This document shows positions 48,620-56,110 of a DNA stretch of 64,000 nt, piece by piece; position 1 is the first letter of the stretch; the number at the start of each line of letters is the position of its first letter. This DNA comes from Nocardiopsis sp. TSRI0078 (GTDB lineage: Bacteria; Actinomycetota; Actinomycetes; Streptosporangiales; Streptosporangiaceae). The position numbers and the translations under genes are program-made. The stretch spans positions 496,001-560,000 of the forward strand of contig NZ_LWLB01000012.1 of assembly GCF_001905145.1 (NCBI RefSeq). Reading direction: 5' to 3'. The notes beneath the pieces are model-generated. The model searched no databases. It worked only from the letters and a program-made list of their open reading frames with translations, and was not told where the DNA came from.

Positions 48620-49499
48620 GCGCTGTTTTTTGAACGGGTGAGGTCTCGAAGCCAGATCCGGATCGAGGCGACCTGCACGGTCCCGTCGAAGATCGCGGCC
48701 CGCTTGTCATAGCGGGTCGCGACCGCCCTGTTCTGCTTGAGCAGGTTGATCGCCCGCTCCACGGTGTTGCGGTCGCGGTAGGCCACCTGGTCGAAGACCG
48801 GGGGCCTACCGCCCGCCGACCCCTTGCGCCGGTGGTGTTCGCGCTGGTCGCGGGGTTGGGCGATGGTCGCTTTGATCCCGCGGCGGCGCAGGTGGGCCCG
48901 GTTGGCGCGGCTGGAGTAGGCCTTGTCGCCCAGCACCCGGTCCGGGCGGGTGCGCGGCCGGCCCGTACTGCGCGGCAGCCGGAGATCGCCCATCAAGGGC
49001 TCGAACATGGGGCTGTCCCCGCGCTGGCCCGGGGTGGTGGCCAGCACCAACGGGCGCCGATGCTGGTCTGCGAGCAGGTGGATCTTGGTGGTCAGCCCGC
49101 CCCGGGAGCGCCCCAGTGCTTCGGCCCTGTCCGGTTCGTCCCGGACCCGGTCCCCTTTTTCGCTGCCCCGGCAGCGTGCTGATGGGCCCGCACCGTGGTC
49201 GAGTCCACGCCCGCGATGAGCTCTTCGCCGCTGGCCGCGTCGATCCGCAGCCGGTCGGCGATCCTTTGCCAGGTGCCGTCGATGCACCAGCGGCGGTGGC
49301 GTCCGGCGGCGGTCTCCCAGGGTCCGTAGCGTTCGGGCAGGTCTCGCCAGGGGATGCCGGTGCGGGTGCGGAACAGGATCGCGTTGATGACCTTGCGGTG
49401 GTCGGCCCACTTCTTGCCCTTGTGAGGGTCGGTGGGCATGAGCGGGGCGAGCAGGGCCCGCTCGGCATCGGTGAGTTCATGGCGTCCGGGCACGTTCAC
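48616..49499 (-). CDS. IS5-family transposase, produced by -1 frameshifting
   Basis: First frame from 49499 (MNVPGRHELTDAERALL...) carries the HTH part, WCIDGTWQRIADRL and GVDSTTVRAHQHAAGAAKKG; the second continues from the -1 frame with DEPDRAEALGRSRGGLTTKIHLLAD, VLGDKAYSSRANR and NTVERAINLLKQNRAVATRYDKRA, giving the DDE set. The shift site is GCGAAAAAGGGG near 49160, typical of this group. The second frame also has an insertion GSAGGRPPVFDQVAYRDR absent from copy 1. The terminal codons GCC TAG use the CTAG target as the stop. Appears intact and capable of activity. Confidence 0.85.
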
Positions 49500-49550
49500 C
49501 CACCCTGCCAGAGCAGACCCTGCTCCGCTCTCACTTCCAAAAAACAGTGC
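48620..49550 (-). mobile_element. Complete IS5-family insertion sequence (copy 2), 931 bp
   Basis: Ends GCGCTGTTTTTTG and, on the other strand, GCACTGTTTTTTG form imperfect terminal inverted repeats, bounded on both sides by CTAG. The transposase runs on the minus strand through the left repeat. IS5-group elements duplicate a YTAR-type 4-base target, which CTAG fits. Same orientation as copy 1. Confidence 0.9.
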
Positions 49551-49554
49551 CTAG
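49551..49554. repeat. Target-site duplication CTAG, right of the complete IS
   Basis: CTAG next to the right terminal repeat; its CTA on the plus strand is the TAG stop codon of the adjacent DUF218 gene. Confidence 0.85.
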
Positions 49555-50228
49555 AGCCCGGCGTGGGCGGGTGCGGGGCGCAGGAGTGCGTCGCGCAGGG
49601 CCTTGACGGCGGCGCCGACCTCGCGGGCGTAGCCGATCACCGTGGAGCGGCGCCGTGCGCCCATGCTGGAGTCCCCCACCCCGACGGCGTCGATCCCGGC
49701 GGCCCGCGCGAGGGCGACCGTGCGGGGGAGGTGGAAGGACTGGGTGACCATGGTGGCCGCGCGCACGTCGAACAGGCCGCGCACCCGCACGCAGGTGTCC
49801 CAGGTGCGGTAGCCGTAGCGGTCGGCGTCGATCCTGTCGGCGGGCACGCCCTGCCTGACCAGGTACTCGGTCATGGTGTCGGTCTCGCGGCGGGACACCT
49901 CGCGGTTGTCGCCGGAGACGATGATCCGCTCGATCCTGCCGTTCTCGAACAGGCGCACGGCCAGGTCCAGGCGGCGGGCGAGCAGCGGCGAGGGCCCCTC
50001 GTCCCACGCGGCGGCCCCCAGGACGACGGCCACGGGCCGGTGGGGGACGGTGTCGACTCCCCTGCGGCGTCCGGCGCTGGCCGCGTAGGTCCAGGCGTAG
50101 GGGGCCAGTGCCAGGGCGCACGCGCCCGCTCCGACCGCCGCGATCCACAAGCCCACTCTGCCGCCTCTCCTGCTGTCCGGTGCGGACGCGTGGCCGCCGT
50201 GCCGGTCGCGCGGGGCCGCGTGTCGCAC
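49551..50228 (-). CDS. DUF218/SanA-like membrane protein, paralogue 2
   Basis: A 225-residue protein with one N-terminal helix (VGLWIAAVGAGACALALAPYAWTYAA) and a DUF218 domain: RPVAVVLGAAAW, LLARRLDLA, VSGDNREVSRRETDTMTEYLVRQGV, WDTCVRV and TQSFHLPRTV. Clearly paralogous to 44008-44745. GTG 50228 is a reasonable start; GTG 50243 is an alternative and neither has a strong ribosome-binding site. The gene ends exactly at the CTAG where the IS inserted, so its stop codon and protein are undamaged. Confidence 0.78.
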   Translation of the reverse strand: MRHAAPRDRHGGHASAPDSRRGGRVGLWIAAVGAGACALALAPYAWTYAASAGRRRGVDTVPHRPVAVVLGAAAWDEGPSPLLARRLDLAVRLFENGRIERIIVSGDNREVSRRETDTMTEYLVRQGVPADRIDADRYGYRTWDTCVRVRGLFDVRAATMVTQSFHLPRTVALARAAGIDAVGVGDSSMGARRRSTVIGYAREVGAAVKALRDALLRPAPAHAGL

Positions 50229-50358
50229 CCCATCATGGCGCACCTGTGGAAGTGGTGGTATCCGGACGAAGGAGCGCAGACCGCCGCGCGTGTACGGGGG
50301 GCGGGCGCCCGGGCGGCGGCGCACGGCTGCTCCGGCCCCGCCGTGCGGGATGCCGGGC

Positions 50359-50991
50359 TCAGCCGCCGATGGCCCTCAGGCCGGCCCAGGAGAAGGAGCG
50401 CTTGTGCCGGACCTGGAGGGAACCGCCCTGGCAGGTGCCGGTGATGACGAAGTGCGGGTGGGACGGCCCGCGGAGCGAGTCCACCCTGGAGCGCAGGACG
50501 CCGAACCAGGAGGAGTCCACGTCCACCTCGGCGGTGGAGCCCTCGGGCAGGATCAGGTCCGCCATGCCCCAGGAGGCGTCGACGTGGACCTCGGTGACGG
50601 GGGAGGTGAGGGAGGCCTCGCGAAAGTCCAGGCGGGTGACACCGTGCTTGTTGTGCGCCTCGACGCGGTGCGGCACCCGCCACCGGCCCTTGCGGACGGT
50701 GACGCTGCCCTGGGAGTGGATGACGAGGGCGTCGCCGCCGTCGCCGTGCTCCGGGGAGCGGCCGCCCGCCGCCGCGGGGGTCCGGCCGACGGGCGCCCCG
50801 GCGCCCGTGGGCAGGTCCGCGACGACCGGTTCGAAGTCGGCGTAGGTCTTGGCCGCGTAGGCCGCGCCGAGCCGCTCGTCGAGCTCGTCGAGGGTGATCC
50901 GCCCCTCCGCGGCCGCCTCCCGCAGGACCTCGGCCACCTGGTCCCTCTCCGCGTCGGAGACACGCATCCGGCTCATGTCGTTGGAGACCAC
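50359..50991 (-). CDS. DUF1707 domain protein
   Basis: A 210-residue cytoplasmic protein. Residues ~9-62 match DUF1707 (MRVSDAERDQVAEVLREAAAEGRITLDELDERLGAAYAAKTYADF). The C-terminal half (VTRLDFREASL, VDASWGMADLILPEGSTAEVDV, SSWFGVL) looks like a beta-helical domain of the cell-wall-active/LiaF type. Such proteins are common in actinomycetes without assigned function. GTG 50991 or ATG 50976 may be the start; no clear binding site decides. Divergent from the helicase across a long spacer. Confidence 0.8.
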   Translation of the reverse strand: MVSNDMSRMRVSDAERDQVAEVLREAAAEGRITLDELDERLGAAYAAKTYADFEPVVADLPTGAGAPVGRTPAAAGGRSPEHGDGGDALVIHSQGSVTVRKGRWRVPHRVEAHNKHGVTRLDFREASLTSPVTEVHVDASWGMADLILPEGSTAEVDVDSSWFGVLRSRVDSLRGPSHPHFVITGTCQGGSLQVRHKRSFSWAGLRAIGG

Positions 50992-51151
50992 TGTGCTCGC
51001 CCCGGTCCTCTCCGCCTTTTGTCACACCCACGGTAGAACATGGCATGGAAGGAATACAGAGCCGGCGGGACCGGCCACCGCTCCGGCGCTCCCAAGGTCG
51101 GTGCCCCCGCGCGCTTTGGAGAGGTCGGGGACTGGGTACCGCTTCTCTAGG

Positions 51152-51204
51152 GTGGTTGAGGACTCTGCCGGGGTAGGACGGACCCCGGCAGAGTCCTGAA
51201 CCAC
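51152..51204. terminator. Strong hairpin in a divergent spacer
   Basis: Perfect 15-bp stem GGACTCTGCCGGGGT / ACCCCGGCAGAGTCC with a 7-base loop, extended by GTGGTT / AACCAC. It is not 3' of any recognised gene, so it may terminate an unrecognised transcript or act as a regulatory structure. Confidence 0.5.
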
Positions 51205-51582
51205 ACACGGTTCCCCTCCCCGGGGTCCCCTGGAGTACACGATCCCGCACCGGGACGCGTTCTGCACAGAGCGTGTCCGGAACCGGCCACCGGGTGAACC
51301 CGGATCCGTCGAGCGACTCGCGCTCCGGGATGTCGTGTGCCTCCCTTCGACCCGTGCTTTTCGGTCCCTCTTGTCGCCGTGCGCGTGGCCCGCTCCCACA
51401 CCCCCCACGAACACCACCCGGAACAGGCAGTCCCTCCGTCGGCGACCCCTGGGGAATCTGTTTTCGGACAAGCCATAACAAGGCTTACGGACATCGAAGC
51501 TCGACGAAGAACCCCAGGTCGCCGCCCCCCTTCGGCACGCCCCCGAAAAACCTCCGCGGAACACTCGAACGCACTTGCGCAA

Positions 51583-51606
51583 AGACCCTCCTGACCTGCG
51601 TGAACA
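51583..51606. repeat. 24-base element shared with 25837-25860
   Basis: AGACCCTCCTGAC-C-TGCG-T-GAACAC; 22 of 24 bases identical to the copy upstream of the conservon. Confidence 0.5.
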
Positions 51607-51693
51607 CAAGCCCCTCAGAACACCCGGAGCCTGACGGGAATCGCCCCCGGAGCGGCGTTTGCCCAAATTCGGCGGCGAGCATCCTCTCAATAG

Positions 51694-51720
51694 GCGCGGA
51701 GCCGCTCCGATCGGCTCCGC
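51694..51720 (+). promoter_or_regulatory. Hairpin in the helicase leader
   Basis: CGCGGAGCCG-N7-CGGCTCCGCG, perfect 10-bp stem about 90 bases before the helicase start codon. Confidence 0.4.
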
Positions 51721-51807
51721 GGCACCATCCGCTCAGCGACACCCATCCGCTCCGACCGCCCCGAGCACACAGACACCACCTGGTCGAAGACCGGAGGAAA
51801 CCACGAC

Positions 51808-53634
51808 GTGTCCGCCCTCGCGATCGCCCCGACGTTTCTCAGCGACTTCACCCGCCTCACGCCCGACGTCCAGCTCAACACCCTGGCCGTGATGCGCGCC
51901 TACCAGGCGGGCGAACGGCCCGACCTGGAGTCCGTCGCGGACGCCGCCGACCCGCGCGTCCGGGTCCTCGACATCGCCCCCGACTGGTCCGGCGTCGTCG
52001 TCCCCGCCCCCGACACGGGCGAGGACGAGCGCCCCGGGGACGAACGTCCCGACGGCCACCCGAACGGCACGCGCTACCGCCTGCTCACCGTGCGCCCGCG
52101 CGACGAGGCCCTGCGCTTCGCACGCGGCCTGCGCCCCGACACCCCGGTCGGGGCCGCCCCCGGCGGAGCCGACCCCACGCCCACCGGGCCGCCCGAGCTC
52201 GCCGGCGCGCTCCAGGCGCCCTTCGACCAGTGGCAGCTCACGCTCCACCCCGACCAGCACCGGATCACCGAGACCCACTACAACGGTTCCGTGCAGGTCA
52301 CCGGCGGGCCGGGGACCGGCAAGACCGTGATCGCGCTGCACCGGGCCGCGCACCTGGCCCGGCGCGACGCGGCCCTGCACCCCGACGACATCCGCGAGTC
52401 GGTGCTCCTGACCACCTACAACCGCGCGCTGGCCCAGTCCCTGGCCGAGCGGCTGGACCAGCTCCTGCCCGATCCCGGCGTCCGCGCCCGGGTGCGCGTG
52501 GCCACCATCGACAGCCTCGCCCGCTCGGTCGTACAGGCCCACACCAGCGTGGCGCCCCGCCTGGTCGGCAAGGACGAGCTGGCCCGGCGCTGGCGCGCGG
52601 TGGCCCTGGCCGACGGCCTGCCCTTCTCCGGCCGCTTCCTGGTGGACGAGTGGGAACAGGTCATCCTCGCCAAGGGACTGGAGATGCTGCCCCAGTACAT
52701 CCGCTGCGAGCGCAGCGGCCGGGTGCAGCACCTGGCTCCCGAGCACCGGCGCCAGGTGTGGGAGACCGTGCGGCGCTACGTCGGCGCGATGCGGGTGGAG
52801 GGGCTGTGGTCCTACCCGCAGCTGGCCGCCGAGGCCGCCCGGCTCCTGGACCGCGGCGAACCCCTGTTCCGTCACGCGGTGGTCGACGAGGCCCAGGACC
52901 TGCACCCGGCCCAGTGGCGGATGCTGCGCGCCGCCGTTCCCGAGGGCCCGGACGACCTGTTCATCGTCGGCGACCCGCACCAGCGGGTGTCCGACAACCG
53001 GGTGTCGCTGGCCTCGCTCGGCATCAACGTGCGCGGACGCGGCCACCGGCTGCGGGTCAGCTACCGGGTGACGCAGGAGATCCTGGACTGGAGCATGCCG
53101 ATCCTGGACCGCCGGGCGGCCCTGGGCATGGACGACAACGCCGACACCCTGGCCGGCTACCGCTCGCTGCTGCACGGCCCGGCGCCGGTGGTGCGCGGCT
53201 GCGACGACCGCGCCGAGGAGCTCGCCGCGCTGGGCGACTGGGTGCGGGTGTGGCTGGAGGCTGGGGTCAACCCCGCGGAGATCGCGGTGGCCGGGCGCAA
53301 CCAGTGGGTGGTGCGCGGCATCGCCAAGGAGCTGGAGGCCCGCGGCGTCCGCACGGCCCCGCTGGAGGGCGGCGGCACCGCCGAGGCGGTGCGCGTGGGG
53401 ACGATGCACCGGCTCAAGGGCCAGGAGTTCCGCTGCGTGGCGCTGGTCGGGGTCGGTGACCACCTGCTGCCGCCCAAGGCCGCGGTCGAGGCCGCCGACG
53501 GCGACCAGGTGGCACTGGAGCACGCCTTCCAGCAGGAGCGGACGCTGTTGTTCGTGGCCTGCACCCGGGCGCGCGACGCGCTGTACGTGTCGCACGTGGG
53601 CCGGCCCAGCCGCCTGATCACCGGTACCTGGTAG
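51808..53634 (+). CDS. UvrD/Rep-type superfamily 1 helicase
   Basis: A 608-residue DNA helicase-like ATPase. The first ~140 residues are a divergent N-terminal domain (TFLSDFTRLTPDVQLNTLAVMRAYQAGERPDLESV). Helicase motifs follow: Walker A TGGPGTGKT (~170), LLTTYNRALAQ, DEAQDLHPAQW (~358, motif II), VGDPHQR (motif III), GTMHRLKGQEF (motif V) and LLFVACTRARDALYV (motif VI). Length is below full UvrD (about 720), and such proteins often act in DNA repair. GTG at 51808 has GGAGGAAA at good spacing. Single-gene transcript followed by a strong terminator. Confidence 0.9.
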   Translation: MSALAIAPTFLSDFTRLTPDVQLNTLAVMRAYQAGERPDLESVADAADPRVRVLDIAPDWSGVVVPAPDTGEDERPGDERPDGHPNGTRYRLLTVRPRDEALRFARGLRPDTPVGAAPGGADPTPTGPPELAGALQAPFDQWQLTLHPDQHRITETHYNGSVQVTGGPGTGKTVIALHRAAHLARRDAALHPDDIRESVLLTTYNRALAQSLAERLDQLLPDPGVRARVRVATIDSLARSVVQAHTSVAPRLVGKDELARRWRAVALADGLPFSGRFLVDEWEQVILAKGLEMLPQYIRCERSGRVQHLAPEHRRQVWETVRRYVGAMRVEGLWSYPQLAAEAARLLDRGEPLFRHAVVDEAQDLHPAQWRMLRAAVPEGPDDLFIVGDPHQRVSDNRVSLASLGINVRGRGHRLRVSYRVTQEILDWSMPILDRRAALGMDDNADTLAGYRSLLHGPAPVVRGCDDRAEELAALGDWVRVWLEAGVNPAEIAVAGRNQWVVRGIAKELEARGVRTAPLEGGGTAEAVRVGTMHRLKGQEFRCVALVGVGDHLLPPKAAVEAADGDQVALEHAFQQERTLLFVACTRARDALYVSHVGRPSRLITGTW

Positions 53635-53647
53635 GACGCGGGCAGAG

Positions 53648-53679
53648 GACGGGGGCGCCGCGGTGGCGGCGCCCCCGTC
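53648..53679. terminator. Bidirectional terminator
   Basis: 14-bp perfect stem (GACGGGGGCGCCGC / GCGGCGCCCCCGTC) with loop GGTG between convergent genes. Confidence 0.85.
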
Positions 53680-53708
53680 GCCGTGTCCGGCGCCGTGCCC
53701 GGTGGGGA

Positions 53709-55247
53709 TCAGGTTCCGGCGAACTGCCCGTTGAGGTCCGTGATGTTCATGAGGTCGGTACCGGCCATGGGGTTGTCCACCTCCACGTCCGTGACGACCA
53801 TGTACGGGAGCAGCAGCGGGGGCGGGAAGTCCGGGGTGAAGGTGAGCGGGATACCCAGGATGCTCACGCGCATGCGGGTGATGTGCATCTCGACGGTCCC
53901 GTCCATGACCATGGTGGGCAGGCCGAGGCTCATCCGGGTACCGGCGTCCTCGAACCACAGCTCGGCGCCGCTGAAGTCGGCCCGGCTCATGGTCAGCCGG
54001 ATGTACTTCCGGGGGCCGTTCATGGTGGGGCACTCCACCACGCCCTCGTAGCGCGCGCCGCTCATCGTCAGTCGGCCGGAGGTCAGCCCGGACGTGCTGA
54101 TCGCACCCTGGAAGCAGTCGTACTCCTGCTCCAGCGGGACCTCGGGGAGCCGCCCCTCGTCCTGGGCCGCCTGGCAGTCGCGGACGGCGTCCAGGAACTC
54201 CTCCTCGGACTCGGTCAGGGCGGTCTCGTCGGTGCGCAGCTCGCACTCCTCCGGGCTGCCCTCCCCGCCCTCCTCCTGCGGCTCCTCCGGCTCTCCGTCC
54301 TCCGTCGCCTCCTCGCCGTCCCCACCGCCCTCGCCGCTTCCGTCGCCGCCCGGTTCGGTGGGCCCCGCACTGGGACCGGCGCTCGGGTCGGCGCTCGGAG
54401 GCGGGGAGGGCTCGGTGGAGGGGGACGGGGAGGGCTCGTCGGCGGGCTGCTCCTCCTCGTCGCCCGGAGGGGTGAACCAGTCCCAGGGCCAGTCCAGGGC
54501 GGGCGCGCTCGCCAGGACCAGGGCCGCCGCCAGGGGCAGGGCGAGGGCGGCCAGCGGCCGGGGCCCCCGCCGGGGGTCGGAGACGGTCTCGTCGGGGGCG
54601 GTCCCCCCGACGGCGTCGGTGGCTCCGTCCGGGGCGCCGACGGCCTCCGCGGGAGCGGGGGCGCCGACCGGTCCGGCGACGACGGCCCGGTCGTGAGCGG
54701 TGTCCGGTCCGCTCCCGGCTCCCACCCCGTCCACCCGGGTTTCGGTCATGGTTTCGGCGTTGGTGTCGGTACCGTCTCCGGCCGTGGATCCCTCGTCCTC
54801 GCCCCCGTCGCGGCCCTGGGGTGCCTCGTGCGCCCCCCTCCGGCGCCGCCGCGGGCGCCGCCGGACGAGGGGCGCCCACGCGAACACGAGCGAGCCGCCG
54901 ACGATACCGAGCAGCATCCCGATGGCGAACCCGCCGAAGTTGGAGGTCACGAAGGACACCAGGGCGAGGAGGAGCCCGACGATCCCGAAGAAGACGTGCT
55001 GTGCGGGCTGCAGCCAGCTCAGCACGCCCAGGGTGATCATCAGCAGCGCGATGAGGGTCCCGGACACGCCGGCGATGCCGGCGTAGATGATCAGGTCGAT
55101 CGGCAGGACCAGGCTCTGCGCGGCCGGGGCGACCAGCAGCTCGATTCCGGCCGCGACGAGGAGGAGTCCGCCCCAGAACGGCCGGCCGCGCCGCCAGTCC
55201 CGGAAGTGTCCCCGTCCCGCTCGCAGCAGGGTCAGTGCGTGGGCCAT
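53709..55247 (-). CDS. DUF6114 domain membrane protein
   Basis: A 512-residue protein. The N-terminal ~130 residues hold four hydrophobic helices (FWGGLLLVAAGIELLVAP, LIIYAGIAGVSGTLIALLMITLGVL, FFGIVGLLLALVSF, FAIGMLLGIVGGSLVFAWAPL), the DUF6114 pattern. A basic stretch, a disordered Ala/Gly/Pro/Glu region with one more hydrophobic segment (~255-275), and a C-terminal beta-rich domain (~340-512) follow. The C-terminal domain resembles the layout of the upstream DUF6230 protein. Start ATG 55247, 4 bases after the DUF6230 stop, without its own binding site: translational coupling. Role unknown. Confidence 0.8.
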   Translation of the reverse strand: MAHALTLLRAGRGHFRDWRRGRPFWGGLLLVAAGIELLVAPAAQSLVLPIDLIIYAGIAGVSGTLIALLMITLGVLSWLQPAQHVFFGIVGLLLALVSFVTSNFGGFAIGMLLGIVGGSLVFAWAPLVRRRPRRRRRGAHEAPQGRDGGEDEGSTAGDGTDTNAETMTETRVDGVGAGSGPDTAHDRAVVAGPVGAPAPAEAVGAPDGATDAVGGTAPDETVSDPRRGPRPLAALALPLAAALVLASAPALDWPWDWFTPPGDEEEQPADEPSPSPSTEPSPPPSADPSAGPSAGPTEPGGDGSGEGGGDGEEATEDGEPEEPQEEGGEGSPEECELRTDETALTESEEEFLDAVRDCQAAQDEGRLPEVPLEQEYDCFQGAISTSGLTSGRLTMSGARYEGVVECPTMNGPRKYIRLTMSRADFSGAELWFEDAGTRMSLGLPTMVMDGTVEMHITRMRVSILGIPLTFTPDFPPPLLLPYMVVTDVEVDNPMAGTDLMNITDLNGQFAGT

Positions 55248-55251
55248 GGGA

Positions 55252-55899
55252 TCAGAAGCACTCGTGGTCGCCGGGCTTGACGGCCAGGCTCAGACCACTC
55301 AGGCGCAGGGATCCGGAGGTGACCGCCCACGTGGTCAGCTCCATGTCGGAGACGGTGATGGAGTCGGCCTGCAGACCGAAGCCGCCCGCGGGTCCCTGAC
55401 CGCCCTCGGCCTTGTCCAGCGTGCTGGCGTCGCGGCCGATCTCGATGGAGTCGAACGCGGCGTTGCCCCGGAGCTGTTCGATGTCGAGGACGAGGTCGGT
55501 GCCCTCGACGGGCTCGGCCTTGCCCGCCTCGATGACCAGGGTGGCCTCGCCGATGGAGAGGTCCCAGAGGGAGGACATGCACAGGTTGGTCAGCTCGGCG
55601 GTGCTCACCGAGGACAGGCCGACCGCCCGGGAGGAGCCGTCCACGGACTGGGCGGGGGCGCCGTACTGCGTGAAGCCGTGGCCGACGAGTTCGTCGGCCG
55701 ACATCTTGAAGTTGTCGCCGGAGACGGCGAACGATGCGGCGAGCAGCCCCTGCGTGGTCATTCCGCCGAGGACGGCGGCGGCCACGAAGCCCGGGACGGC
55801 CACGAGGGCGAATCTGCGCCAGAGGGTGCCACCACCGCCTTCGTGCTGCTCAGGCGTTTCCTGGGACGCCTCTGGCGCCTCGCCGGAAGCCTTGGGCAT
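55252..55899 (-). CDS. DUF6230 family protein, membrane-anchored and outside-facing
   Basis: A 215-residue protein: Glu-rich cytoplasmic tail, a single helix (FALVAVPGFVAAAVLGGMTTQGLLAASFA) and a beta-rich extracellular domain with two Cys (LCMSSL and near the end, HECF). This is the DUF6230 pattern; the family is usually followed by DUF6114, as here. Function not established; a lipid- or steroid-related surface role is only suggested by its neighbours. ATG 55899 has a near-ideal AGGAGGT. Divergent from the GMC oxidoreductase across a MerR-type dyad. Confidence 0.82.
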   Translation of the reverse strand: MPKASGEAPEASQETPEQHEGGGGTLWRRFALVAVPGFVAAAVLGGMTTQGLLAASFAVSGDNFKMSADELVGHGFTQYGAPAQSVDGSSRAVGLSSVSTAELTNLCMSSLWDLSIGEATLVIEAGKAEPVEGTDLVLDIEQLRGNAAFDSIEIGRDASTLDKAEGGQGPAGGFGLQADSITVSDMELTTWAVTSGSLRLSGLSLAVKPGDHECF

Positions 55900-56010
55900 G
55901 AGTACCTCCTGTATTCCGCCGCGGGGGGCGGCGAGGGAGAGCGAAACTTGCGCCGGAGCGCGCCACGCGTGTTACATGGAACACAACCTACTCGGCGGTA
56001 GTGACGAACA

Positions 56011-56029
56011 TTACAATAGTTGTTGTCAC
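56011..56029. promoter_or_regulatory. MerR-type dyad TTACAA-N6-TTGTCAC, site 1
   Basis: An imperfect inverted repeat in the divergent DUF6230/GMC promoter region. The reverse complement, GTGACAA-N6-TTGTAA, is the same as the site at 59103-59121 with a different spacer. Placement and AT content mark it as an operator. Confidence 0.7.
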
Positions 56030-56110
56030 ATTTCTAGATGGCGCATTCAACGTTGCGGACTCGTATCCGGCGCATTACGGACCCGCAACTGACCTGGAGA
56101 GAGACCAGCC

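Larger units (their letters stand above)
50992..51807. other. Long divergent spacer, DUF1707 gene / helicase
   Basis: About 815 bases with no gene I can support. It contains a very stable hairpin at 51152-51204, a copy of the 24-base repeat at 51583-51606, and a second hairpin at 51694-51720 in the likely helicase leader. A small RNA here is possible. Confidence 0.5.
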
